Positions 5,652 to 13,344 of a stretch of DNA of 15,477 nucleotides are shown in pieces. The position numbers and the translations under genes were made by a program. The stretch comes from Betaproteobacteria bacterium UBA2293 (lineage in GTDB: Bacteria > Pseudomonadota > Gammaproteobacteria > Burkholderiales > Rhodocyclaceae). Numbering within the stretch: position 1 is the first letter of the stretch; every line of letters starts with the position of its first letter. Location: assembly GCA_002345845.1 (NCBI GenBank), contig DDWF01000267.1:4035-19511 (forward strand). The letters are read 5' to 3'. The notes beneath the pieces were generated by a model. It ran no database searches and was not told where the DNA came from. It saw only the letters and a list, made by a program, of their open reading frames with translations.

Positions 5652-6269
5652 TTACAGCACGTAAAACAGGATGGCGATGAAATGCGCCAGGCTGCCGGCG
5701 ATGACGAACAGGTGCCAGATGCCGTGCCAGTGGCGGAAGCGCTCGTCGTAGGCAAAGAAGACGATGCCGACGGTGTAGAACAGGCCGCCCGCGGCCAGCC
5801 AGAGGAAACCGGCAAGGCCGAGATTGTCCAGCAGCGGCTCGATGGCGACGAGGACGATCCAGCCCATCAGCGCGTAGATGATCAGCGACAGCACGCGCGC
5901 TTCCGAGCGCGGCTTGATCTCCTGCAGCATGCCGAGCAGGGCCAGGCTCCAGACAATGGCGAACAGCGTCCAGCCCCATGGCCCGCGCAGGCTGATCAGG
6001 CAGAAGGGCGTATAGCTGCCGGCGATCAGCAGGTAGATCGACAGGTGATCGAGCTTCTGGAACACGCGCTTCAGGCGGCCGCGCACGCTGTGGTAAGCCG
6101 TCGAGATCGCGTAGAGCAATACCAGTGTCGCCCCATAGACGGCGACGCTGAACATCTTCCAGCCATCGCCGCTGGCCGCAGCCTGCACCTGCAACCAGAC
6201 AGCCCCGGCCAGCGCCAGCACGGCGCCGATCAGGTGGGTCCAGGCATTGAAGCGTTCTCCGTGATAAAT
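5652..6269 (-). CDS. Hemolysin III / PAQR-family membrane protein (TrhA-like), apparent ATT start
   Basis: An integral membrane protein with about seven hydrophobic helices, of the PAQR/HlyIII family, which has been linked to membrane fluidity and energy homeostasis in bacteria. The metal-site motifs are present: STAYHS, the segment KLDHLSIYLLIAGSYTPF, and near the end HWHGIWHLFVIAGSLAHF. The family N-terminus YHGERFNAWTHLIGAVLA is encoded in frame upstream of the first GTG (6221), with an in-frame stop at 6288-6290. The only credible initiator is ATT at 6269-6267, exactly where relatives have Met; AGGGAGGT lies six bases before it. This gives 205 residues, normal for the family. Starting at the GTG would delete most of the first helix. 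A dyad at 6323-6342 lies upstream. Confidence 0.88.
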   Translation of the reverse strand: MYHGERFNAWTHLIGAVLALAGAVWLQVQAAASGDGWKMFSVAVYGATLVLLYAISTAYHSVRGRLKRVFQKLDHLSIYLLIAGSYTPFCLISLRGPWGWTLFAIVWSLALLGMLQEIKPRSEARVLSLIIYALMGWIVLVAIEPLLDNLGLAGFLWLAAGGLFYTVGIVFFAYDERFRHWHGIWHLFVIAGSLAHFIAILFYVL

Positions 6270-6275
6270 ACTGCG

Positions 6276-6283
6276 ACCTCCCT
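6276..6283 (-). promoter_or_regulatory. Ribosome binding site that supports the ATT start
   Basis: AGGGAGGT on the minus strand is a near-complete Shine-Dalgarno sequence ending six bases before ATT (6269-6267). No ATG, GTG or TTG lies at a proper distance from it in the frame of the HlyIII protein, so it decides the start. Confidence 0.7.
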
Positions 6284-6303
6284 GGGATTAGGCGCCAAAT
6301 GGT

Positions 6304-6342
6304 GCAGCCCATGCAGGGCTGCTGCAGTCTGTACAGACAGCA
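6304..6342. repeat. Two adjacent inverted repeats upstream of the HlyIII-like gene
   Basis: GCAGCCC (6304-6310) and GGGCTGC (6316-6322) form a 7-bp stem with a five-base loop. Directly next to it TGCAGTCTGTACAGACAGCA (6323-6342) is a dyad with one mismatched pair, and its core GTCTGTACAGAC is a perfect 12-base palindrome. The second resembles an operator for a dimeric regulator. The first could be a weak terminator for the DUF2007 gene, but no T-run follows it on the minus strand. The regulator is unknown. Confidence 0.45.
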
Positions 6343-6399
6343 ACAGGTGCATCTTGTTCCTGATTCCTTGGGGGGCTGCTAGCCAAGGCGCAAGCCGCT

Positions 6400-6750
6400 T
6401 CATGGCGAACCGTCGCGTTGATCTGCTGAGTTGGACGGCCTTTTGCTGCCAGCAGGTATTGCCCAGCCGAACAGCAGCGCCTCGCACAGAATGCGTAACT
6501 TCGACTTCGTGCTGAGCTTGATGAAAGACGGCTCGTAATAGGCGCGAACACGTTGAATGACTTCCTGCGCCTCCCGCGCTTTCCCGGGGGGAACTTGAAT
6601 GCTGCGTTCGTTGTACCAGGGTATTTGTACCCCCGGATACAGGCTGCCAAAGTGCTCACCGAGCACGAAGCAGGGAATTTCTTCCGCCTCAAGTTCCATG
6701 CGGATGATGATGAGTTCCAGGTCATCGACGGGATGGCAGACGGTAATCAT
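6400..6750 (-). CDS. DUF2007-domain protein
   Basis: A 116-residue cytoplasmic protein. Its first 70 or so residues match the DUF2007 pattern (called putative signal-transducing protein in databases): an opening strand MITVCHPVDDLELIIIRMELEAEEIPCFVLGEH split by a helix, then a segment ending IQVPPGKAREAQEVIQRV. The remaining 45 residues are basic and end in a polar tail I do not recognise. The function of DUF2007 is unsettled; the fold resembles small ligand- or metal-binding regulators. The ATG at 6750-6748 has only a poor CAGG ahead of it. It lies 75 bases downstream of the membrane-protein pair on the same strand, so it may be expressed with them. Confidence 0.75.
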   Translation of the reverse strand: MITVCHPVDDLELIIIRMELEAEEIPCFVLGEHFGSLYPGVQIPWYNERSIQVPPGKAREAQEVIQRVRAYYEPSFIKLSTKSKLRILCEALLFGWAIPAGSKRPSNSADQRDGSP

Positions 6751-6825
6751 CGGCCTGGCTGCCGGGGTTGCGAGTGGTATTGAACTGCATTGTCGCGCGG
6801 TAGCCAGCGATCATGACCGCCGTGA

Positions 6826-7212
6826 TCAGTGTTCACCAGGATTACGCCCCTTGAGCATGCGCGTTGACAGCCAGGCTCCAGAAATGGCGCCGGCGGCATT
6901 GACCGCCATCCACCAGATGCACTCCGTTGCCGTAATTGATTCATGCATCAGGGCATACATGGCGCTGCCCAGCAGTGACGCCGCAATGGCGTGCAGAAAT
7001 GGCGCCCGATGCGCCAGAACACCGGCCAGAAAGCCCGCCAGCAGGGGAAGCACGATGTACGACGAAACAATCAGTACGGAGAGGAGCGGAGAACTGAATG
7101 AGTTGCCATCGGGGATGGCCATGGCGCCGGCTGCAAAAAGCAGGGCGACAGGGATGAGGTAGCCGCCGAAAAAGGCCAGCAGGACGGCTGTAGGGCGTAG
7201 CGTAGTTAGCAC
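6826..7212 (-). CDS. Small unrecognised membrane protein, four predicted helices
   Basis: A 128-residue hydrophobic protein with about four membrane helices (roughly 9-31, 43-66, 73-90 and 98-117). I recognise no family. It starts with GTG at 7212-7210, which overlaps the upstream gene's TAA by seven bases; AGGTGG stands about four bases before it. The tight overlap suggests coupled translation and a joint role with the upstream membrane protein. Codon use is less GC-biased than in neighbours such as hrpA. It is conceivably a complex partner or small-molecule channel, but nothing in the sequence establishes this. Confidence 0.65.
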   Translation of the reverse strand: MLTTLRPTAVLLAFFGGYLIPVALLFAAGAMAIPDGNSFSSPLLSVLIVSSYIVLPLLAGFLAGVLAHRAPFLHAIAASLLGSAMYALMHESITATECIWWMAVNAAGAISGAWLSTRMLKGRNPGEH

Positions 7213-7982
7213 GGAGCCACCTGGACGGCACTGCCGACAGCGTTGAGGAGCGCGTTCAGCACCTCGACCGTCACGCGGGCGCGGTTGAAAATGATGTCGC
7301 AGAGAAAGGCAAACACGCCGCCGAGATAGGCCAGGTAGGCAAGGCCGACGAAATCGCTGAAGACGAGGGTGTGCAGCCAGTTCTGGTTGAACAGGTAGAG
7401 ATAGGCGGTAAGGCTTGCGGCCACCAGGAGGACGAGTGCCGCGGGCAGGAGATGCAAGCCGGCTTGCCGTTTGACGAAAACCGCGACCAGCAAAAGGGCG
7501 AAGACGATGGCGTTGGTGCCGGTGAAAATGCGGAATTCACGGGTCAGCTGATTGGCGATGTCCATGTAATTCGAGCGGATGAGCGTCGACAGTCGTTCCT
7601 GTGCTGCCGAAGTACTGGCAATCCGCCACTCGAAACCCTCGCGGATGCTGGTTTCGATCTGCTTTCGGCATGCGCAATCGAGATCCTGCATTTCGCCGAT
7701 AATTTCCGCGATGCGGGCTGGCAGATGTTGCGCAAGCTGGCGTTTGGCCTCGGTGATCTCGTCAGTACGGGCCTTGGCGAAAACCCCCGCCTGTTTTGTC
7801 AGGAAGTGGGTATCGATGGCCTCGACCTTATCCTGCACCCGTTTTTCAACCTCGTAGCGAATGATGTTTTTCGCCGCTTGCTCGACAAAGCCCGGGTTGG
7901 CAATGGAGGCGAGGAATGCCAGAGCGAAAAAGACGAAGCCCGTCATGCCAATGGTCAGGGCAGTGCGGCGGGCGAGCGGCAT
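7206..7982 (-). CDS. Unrecognised membrane protein with a large periplasmic or coiled domain
   Basis: A 258-residue protein that I do not recognise. A hydrophobic N-terminal segment (about 10-30) could be a signal anchor. A mostly helical polar domain follows (about 33-155), rich in charged heptad-like stretches such as YEVEKRVQDKVEAI and AKRQLAQHLPARIAEII, with two close cysteines in DLDCACRK. Three hydrophobic helices end the protein (about 158-172, 176-198 and 205-232). Such a layout suits a membrane sensor or a stress-linked channel, but no domain is clear. The ATG at 7982-7980 has GGGAG about 12 bases upstream, which is far. The gene overlaps the next one by seven bases; together they form a two-gene unit. 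Confidence 0.7.
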   Translation of the reverse strand: MPLARRTALTIGMTGFVFFALAFLASIANPGFVEQAAKNIIRYEVEKRVQDKVEAIDTHFLTKQAGVFAKARTDEITEAKRQLAQHLPARIAEIIGEMQDLDCACRKQIETSIREGFEWRIASTSAAQERLSTLIRSNYMDIANQLTREFRIFTGTNAIVFALLLVAVFVKRQAGLHLLPAALVLLVAASLTAYLYLFNQNWLHTLVFSDFVGLAYLAYLGGVFAFLCDIIFNRARVTVEVLNALLNAVGSAVQVAPC

Positions 7983-8342
7983 TGTTATCGGGGGCTCCCG
8001 AGTGTGGTTTGGGGTGATGGCCGCGGCGGCTTGTTGCTATTCGTGAGCCGAGCCCCTTCAAGTCTTCGCCGGCCCAAATGACTGCGGTCCGCGCTAGCTG
8101 TCATGACTTAGTTTCCAAACTGAGGTCCCTGTTCGAGATCGGACGTCGAGGCTTTGGCGGATCGCCGGCATTGATGTCGCCGAGACTTTATTCGTTTTGC
8201 ATGGCAATGGCCAGTGTGGGAGGCCATGTTCATCAAGACCACCGGGCGCAGGGAGCGTCGCTGCATGGTGTTTTGAAATGAAACCGCAACATTCCCGCAA
8301 GAAAATGCGCTGGCTGTTCCGTCCAATATTGAGGAGTGATCG
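7983..8342. other. 360-base gap with no recognisable gene
   Basis: Short open frames exist on both strands (for example 8078-8281 plus and 8094-8300 minus), but none has a convincing ribosome site or a recognisable product. It must hold the promoters of the minus-strand membrane-protein pair and of the lipoprotein gene, though I could not find well-spaced -35/-10 pairs. A dyad CTTAGTTTCCAAACTGAG (8107-8124) is present. No transfer RNA, insertion sequence end or tandem repeat was seen. Confidence 0.5.
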
Positions 8343-8588
8343 ATGCGTTCCCTGTTAGCTGTTTCCGTTGCCGCCCTGTTCCTGTCCGCCTGCGCCAGCC
8401 AGGCCACCCCGCCGGCCGCCACGCCTGCTCCGGCTGCAGCCGCAGCGCCGAAGGTACCGCAATGCTGGAACGGCGATGCCGGCAAGTTCGAGGCCGTCGG
8501 CGTCAAGACCAAGATTTCCGGCGTCGAGGTCGTCTGCAAGCCGACCAGCGACGGCAAGAATGCCCAATGGATGGGTGCCGGCCACTAA
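8343..8588 (+). CDS. Small lipoprotein
   Basis: An 81-residue secreted lipoprotein. The signal peptide MRSLLAVSVAALFLSAC ends in a lipobox LSAC, with the lipidated Cys17. A low-complexity Ala/Pro linker follows (about 20-38), probably spanning the layer next to the membrane. The small C-terminal domain (40-81) has two further cysteines (41 and 65) that could form a disulfide in the periplasm. Ser at position 2 after the cysteine suggests outer-membrane sorting. The ATG at 8343 is preceded by GAGGAG (8331-8336). I recognise no family. A strong terminator follows 22 bases after the stop, so it is transcribed alone. Confidence 0.88.
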   Translation: MRSLLAVSVAALFLSACASQATPPAATPAPAAAAAPKVPQCWNGDAGKFEAVGVKTKISGVEVVCKPTSDGKNAQWMGAGH

Positions 8589-8610
8589 GCGCCTGCCGGA
8601 CTCGTGCCAC

Positions 8611-8640
8611 AACGCCGCCCGCGAGGCGGCGTTTGATTTT
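8611..8640 (+). terminator. Rho-independent terminator of the lipoprotein gene
   Basis: AACGCCGCC, loop CGCGA, GGCGGCGTT, then TGATTTT: a nine-base-pair stem with a T-rich tail. It lies right before the hrpA -10 box, so the hrpA -35 region falls within the hairpin. Confidence 0.85.
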
Positions 8641-8649
8641 GTGGGCGAA

Positions 8650-8655
8650 TATAAT
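8650..8655 (+). promoter_or_regulatory. -10 box of hrpA (leaderless transcript predicted)
   Basis: A perfect TATAAT ends eight bases before the hrpA ATG, the same spacing as at crcB. Transcription should begin within a base or two of the ATG, and no Shine-Dalgarno is present. No good -35 is seen; its place (about 8627-8632) is inside the preceding terminator stem. Confidence 0.6.
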
Positions 8656-8663
8656 GCGGCCCC

Positions 8664-11600
8664 ATGGCTCACTCCCCCTCCCGCAACCTCCGCCCGCGAC
8701 GCGATGATTCCGCCCGCGACACCCTGACCGCCGATGCCCGCCGCCTGCTCGCCCTGCAACGCGAGTTGCAGCGTGCGGCCGGTGAGAAGCGCGAGAAGGC
8801 GCAGGCCGAACTCGGGGCGCTGCTGGCGGCTTCGCAGGCGGCGGTGGCGGCGCGGCGGGCGAAGCTGCCAAAGCCGGAATTCCAGGCCGACCTGCCGGTC
8901 AACGAGCGCCGCGCCGACATCGCTCAACTGATCGCCAATAACCAGGTGGTCATCGTCTGCGGCGAGACCGGTTCCGGCAAGACGACGCAGTTGCCGAAAA
9001 TCTGTCTCGATCTGGGCATCGGCGCCCGCGGCCTGATCGGCCACACCCAGCCGCGCCGGCTGGCCGCCCGTTCGGTGGCGACGCGCCTGGCGCAGGAGCT
9101 GAAGACCCAGGTCGGCGCCGGCATCGGCGTCAAGATCCGTTTCCAGGATCGCAGCGGCCCGGAGAGCTGGGTCAAGCTGATGACCGATGGCATCCTGCTG
9201 GCCGAGTCGCAGTCCGATCCCTACCTGAACGCCTACGAGGCGATCATCATCGACGAGGCGCATGAGCGCAGCCTGAACATCGACTTCCTGCTCGGCTACC
9301 TGAAGCAGTTGCTGCCGCGGCGCCCGGATCTGAAAGTGATCATCACCTCGGCGACTATCGACGCCGAGCGTTTTTCCCAGCACTTCACCGGCGCGCCGGT
9401 GATCGAAGTCTCCGGCCGGCTGTACCCGGTCGAGGTCCGTCATCGCCCGGTCGAGGACATCGACAAGAAGGACGACGAGCGCGACCTGTACGACGCCATC
9501 GTCGATGCTGCCGATGAACTGGCCCGCCTCGGCCCCGGCGACATCCTCGTCTTCCTGCCCGGCGAGCGGGAAATCCGCGAGGCGGCCGAGGCGCTGCGCA
9601 AGCATGCGCTGGCCCGGCCCGGCCTGAGCACGGCGCATGCGCCGGAAATCCTGCCCTTGTTCTCGCGCCTCTCGGCCGGCGACCAAGACCGCATCTTCAA
9701 GCCCTCCGGCGGCCAGCGGCGCATCGTGCTGGCGACCAATGTCGCCGAGACTTCACTGACCGTACCGGGCATCCGCTACGTCATCGACAGCGGGTTGGCG
9801 CGGGTCAAACGCTATTCCTACCGCAACAAGGTCGAGCAGTTGCAGGTGGAGAAAATCTCGCAGGCGGCGGCGCGGCAGCGCGCTGGGCGTTGCGGCCGGG
9901 TCGCCGCCGGTGTCTGCATCCGCCTGTACGACGAGGCCGATTTCAATGCCCGGCCGCCGTTCACAGATCCGGAAATCCTCCGTTCCTCGCTGGCCGGCGT
10001 CATCCTGCGCATGAAGTCGCTGCGCCTCACCGACGTCGAGAGCTTTCCCTTCCTCGAGCCGCCGCCGGCCAAGGCGGTCAGCGACGGCTACGCGCTGCTG
10101 CAGGAACTCGGCGCCCTCGATAACGACAATAAACTGACCAAGGTCGGCGAGGCGCTGGCCCGCTTGCCGCTCGACCCGCGCATCGGCCGCATGCTGGTCG
10201 CCGCCCGCGACCTCGGCTGCCTGACAGAAGTGCTGGTGATCGCCGCCGGCCTGGCGACCCAGGACCCGCGTGAGCGGCCGCAGGAGCGGCAGCAGGCGGC
10301 CGACGAGAAGCACAAGCTGTTTGCCGACGAGAAGTCGGAGTTCCTCTCCTGGTGGAAGCTGTGGAACTGGTTCAAGGCTGCCGTCGACCACAAGAAATCG
10401 AACAAATCGCTGGTCGATACCTGCCACGCCCATTTCCTGTCCTATCTGCGGCTGCGCGAGTGGCGCGAGGTGCATGGCCAGCTGCACGCCATGGTCACTG
10501 AACTCGGCTGGAAGGAAAACGAGATCCCAGGCAGCTACGACGCCATCCACATGGCGCTGCTCTCTGGGCTGTTGGGCAACATCGGCTGCAAGTCCGACGA
10601 ATCCGGCTACTACCTTGGCGCCCGCGGCATCCGCTTCCTGATCCATCCGTCGTCGCCGCTGCAGAAGAAGGCCGGCAAGTGGCTGATGGCCGCCGAGATC
10701 ACCGAGACGACGCGCCTGTTTGGCCGCTGTGTCGCCCGCATTGAAGATGCCTGGATCGAGAAAGTGGGCGCGCACCTGATCAAGCGCCAGTACTTCGATC
10801 CGCACTGGGAAAAGAAGGCCATGCAGGTAGCCGGCTGGGAGCGCACGACGCTCTACGGCATTGTCATCAACCCCAAGCGGCGCATCCATTACGGCCCCTT
10901 GGCGCCGGCCGAGGCGCGCGAAATCTTCATCCGCCAGGGGCTGGTCGGCGAGGAGATCGAGGAGAGCTTTGCCAAACGCTGGCCCTTCTTCCAGCACAAC
11001 CAGAAGCAGATCCGCGACATCGAGAAGATCGAGCACAAGCAGCGCCGGCAGGACGTGCTGGTCGATGACGAGCTGATCTTCGCCTTCTACGATCACATCA
11101 TCCCCGAAGGCATCCACAACGGCGCCACCTTCGACCACTGGCGCAAGGAAGCCGAGCAGGAGAATCCGAAGCTGCTGTTCCTGGCCAAGGACGACCTGAT
11201 GCGCCATTCGGCGGCCGGCGTGACGACGGAGGCCTTCCCGCACACGCTCAAGGTCGGCGGCGTGGAGTACGCGCTCACTTATCACTTCGAGCCCGGTTCG
11301 CCGAGAGATGGTGTCACCTTGACGCTGCCGCTGGCGCAACTGAACCAGATTCCGGTGCTGCGCATGGAATGGCTGGTGCCGGGGCTGCTGAAGGAAAAGC
11401 TGGTGCAGCTGATAAAGACGCTGCCGCAGAAAATCCGCGCCAAGCTGGTGCCGGTGCCGGAGTTCGTCGACGAATTCATCGCCGCCACCGCCGGCAATGA
11501 CCGGAAGATGAACCAGGGGCTGATCCCGCCGCTGATCGACTATATCCTCGAAGCGCGCGGCCTGAATGCCCGTGGCTGGGCGGTGACACCGGATGCCTTC

Positions 11601-12617
11601 CGCCCGGATGCGCTGCCGCCGCATTTTTCGATGAACTACAAGCTGATCGACGAACACGGTCGGCAACTGGACATGAACCGCAGCCTGGTCGCCCTGCGCG
11701 GCGAATGGGGCAAGGAGGCCAAGGAGGAGTTCGCCGAACTGCACGAAACGCCGTCCGAATACACGAAACTGACCGATTGGACCTTCGGCGAGTTGCCGGA
11801 ACTGATGGAAGTGCCGGTCGGCAAGCAGACGGTGATCGGCTACCCGGCGCTGATCGACGACGGCGAGACGGTCAGCCTGAAGGTCTTCGATTCCGCCGAG
11901 GAAGCCGCGGAAGCCCACCGCAAGGGCCTGGCGCGGTTGTTCATGCTGCAGTTCCGCGAGCAGGTGAAGTATTTCGACAAGAACATTCCCGGCCTCAGCC
12001 AGATGGCCATGCAGTACATGGCCTTGGGCAGCAGCGACGACCTGAAGCGCCAGCTGGTCGATCTGACTTTCGAACGCGCCTGCCTGACGGAACCGCTACC
12101 GACCACGCCGGAAGCCTTCAAGGCGCGCTGTGGCGAAGCCAAGGCACGCCTCGGCCTGATCATGCAGGAAGTCTGTCGCCTGGTCGGCACGGTGCTCGGC
12201 GAATGGCAGACGGTGAACAAGAAGCTGCCGGCCTTCAAGGCGCATGCGGCGGCGGTGGCCGATATCGAGGCGCAACTCAAGCGCCTGCTCGGCAAGACGT
12301 TTGTCGTCGATACACCCTTCGAGCGCCTGCAGCACTATCCACGCTACCTTAAGGCCATCGGTGTTCGTCTCGACAAGCTGAAGGCCAATCCGGCGCGCGA
12401 TGCACAGTTGCTGACCGAGTACGGGCCGCTGTGGACCAATTACGAGCGCCGGGCCAGCCAGTTGGCGAAAATGGGAACCCTCGATCCGCAAATCGAGCAG
12501 TTTCGCTGGCTGCTGGAAGAATTGCGCGTGGGTCTCTACGCACAGGAACTGCGCACGCCGGTGCCGGTCTCGACCAAAAGGCTGCAAAAGCAATGGGAAG
12601 GAATCAAGAATGGCTGA
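8664..12617 (+). CDS. hrpA: ATP-dependent RNA helicase HrpA (DEAH box)
   Basis: A 1317-residue DEAH-box helicase, about the length of E. coli HrpA (1300). It unwinds or remodels RNA using ATP; in E. coli it processes a fimbrial mRNA and has been linked to relief of stalled ribosomes. Motif I GETGSGKTT is at 100-108, motif II DEAH at 197-200, motif III SAT at 229-231 and motif VI QRAGRCGR at 405-412. Winged-helix and HA2-type domains follow, with an OB-like region near 700-770, and the long DUF3418 C-terminal part typical of HrpA. No inactivating change is visible. It starts at the ATG right behind TATAAT and ends overlapping the EI24 gene by eight bases, so the following genes are probably in its transcript. 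Confidence 0.97.
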   Translation: MAHSPSRNLRPRRDDSARDTLTADARRLLALQRELQRAAGEKREKAQAELGALLAASQAAVAARRAKLPKPEFQADLPVNERRADIAQLIANNQVVIVCGETGSGKTTQLPKICLDLGIGARGLIGHTQPRRLAARSVATRLAQELKTQVGAGIGVKIRFQDRSGPESWVKLMTDGILLAESQSDPYLNAYEAIIIDEAHERSLNIDFLLGYLKQLLPRRPDLKVIITSATIDAERFSQHFTGAPVIEVSGRLYPVEVRHRPVEDIDKKDDERDLYDAIVDAADELARLGPGDILVFLPGEREIREAAEALRKHALARPGLSTAHAPEILPLFSRLSAGDQDRIFKPSGGQRRIVLATNVAETSLTVPGIRYVIDSGLARVKRYSYRNKVEQLQVEKISQAAARQRAGRCGRVAAGVCIRLYDEADFNARPPFTDPEILRSSLAGVILRMKSLRLTDVESFPFLEPPPAKAVSDGYALLQELGALDNDNKLTKVGEALARLPLDPRIGRMLVAARDLGCLTEVLVIAAGLATQDPRERPQERQQAADEKHKLFADEKSEFLSWWKLWNWFKAAVDHKKSNKSLVDTCHAHFLSYLRLREWREVHGQLHAMVTELGWKENEIPGSYDAIHMALLSGLLGNIGCKSDESGYYLGARGIRFLIHPSSPLQKKAGKWLMAAEITETTRLFGRCVARIEDAWIEKVGAHLIKRQYFDPHWEKKAMQVAGWERTTLYGIVINPKRRIHYGPLAPAEAREIFIRQGLVGEEIEESFAKRWPFFQHNQKQIRDIEKIEHKQRRQDVLVDDELIFAFYDHIIPEGIHNGATFDHWRKEAEQENPKLLFLAKDDLMRHSAAGVTTEAFPHTLKVGGVEYALTYHFEPGSPRDGVTLTLPLAQLNQIPVLRMEWLVPGLLKEKLVQLIKTLPQKIRAKLVPVPEFVDEFIAATAGNDRKMNQGLIPPLIDYILEARGLNARGWAVTPDAFRPDALPPHFSMNYKLIDEHGRQLDMNRSLVALRGEWGKEAKEEFAELHETPSEYTKLTDWTFGELPELMEVPVGKQTVIGYPALIDDGETVSLKVFDSAEEAAEAHRKGLARLFMLQFREQVKYFDKNIPGLSQMAMQYMALGSSDDLKRQLVDLTFERACLTEPLPTTPEAFKARCGEAKARLGLIMQEVCRLVGTVLGEWQTVNKKLPAFKAHAAAVADIEAQLKRLLGKTFVVDTPFERLQHYPRYLKAIGVRLDKLKANPARDAQLLTEYGPLWTNYERRASQLAKMGTLDPQIEQFRWLLEELRVGLYAQELRTPVPVSTKRLQKQWEGIKNG

Positions 12618-13344
12618 CGTGATGCTGGCCCTGGCGCGCACTTTCGCCAACCTGAAAAGCGGCAAGGTCTGGCTGTATGTGCTGACCCCGGCACTGTTCG
12701 CGCTGCTGTTGTCGATCGGCCTGGCAGTGTGGGCGCTCGGTGCCGTCGTCCAGCAACTGCTGAACTATCCACCGATGACCTGGCTGGCTGCCTGGGGCTT
12801 GCTCTGGCTGGCCACCATCCTGGCCTATCTTGGCGGCTGGCTAGCGATCTTCGCCATTGCCTACCTGTTCGCCTCGCTACTGGCGGCCATCGTCGTCATG
12901 CCGCTGATGCTCAAACTGCTGTCGGCAACCGAGTACCGCGACGTGGCGCCGATGGGCAAGGACAGCTTCGTTGCGGCGGCGGTCAACAGCGTGCTGGCCT
13001 CGGTGATCTTTGTCATTGCCTGGCTAGTGACCATCCCGCTGTGGCTGATCCCCGGCTTCTCGCTGCTCATTCCGCTGCTGCTGATGGCCTGGCTGAATCG
13101 TCGGACCTTCGCCTACGACGCGCTGTCGATGCATGCCACGGCTCCGGAATGGACGGCGCTGAGAAAGAAGAACAAGGCGCCGCTGTTCATGCTCGGCCTG
13201 ACCATGGCGCTGTTCGCCCACATCCCGCTGCTCGGCCTGCTGGTGCCGGCACTGGCCGCCCTGTCATTCGTCCATTACGGGCTGGAAGCCCTGCGCCGCT
13301 CGCGTGGCGGCGCCATCGTCACCATCGAGGGAGAAATAGCATGA
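12610..13344 (+). CDS. EI24-domain (CysZ-like) integral membrane protein
   Basis: A 244-residue protein with about five or six hydrophobic segments and the EI24/CysZ pattern: an N-terminal KSGKVWLYVLTPALFALLL helix, a middle region LSATEYRDVAPMG, and a hairpin around LIPLLLMAWLNRRTFAYDAL. CysZ imports sulfate, but EI24 proteins outside cysteine operons are of unknown substrate, and no sulfur gene is nearby, so I leave it unnamed. The ATG overlaps the hrpA stop by eight bases, with GGAAGGA about seven bases ahead of the start. Its stop overlaps the next gene as ATGA. The chain of overlaps shows one operon. Confidence 0.88.
   Translation: MADVMLALARTFANLKSGKVWLYVLTPALFALLLSIGLAVWALGAVVQQLLNYPPMTWLAAWGLLWLATILAYLGGWLAIFAIAYLFASLLAAIVVMPLMLKLLSATEYRDVAPMGKDSFVAAAVNSVLASVIFVIAWLVTIPLWLIPGFSLLIPLLLMAWLNRRTFAYDALSMHATAPEWTALRKKNKAPLFMLGLTMALFAHIPLLGLLVPALAALSFVHYGLEALRRSRGGAIVTIEGEIA

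Noticed and set aside
8078..8300. Small open frames on both strands in the gap before the lipoprotein gene
   Set aside because: No ribosome site, no hydrophobic or conserved pattern, no recognisable transposase remnant.
9753..11918. A 721-codon open frame on the minus strand inside hrpA
   Set aside because: It is antisense to conserved helicase sequence, has no recognisable domain, and its composition is what GC-rich third codon positions produce on the opposite strand.
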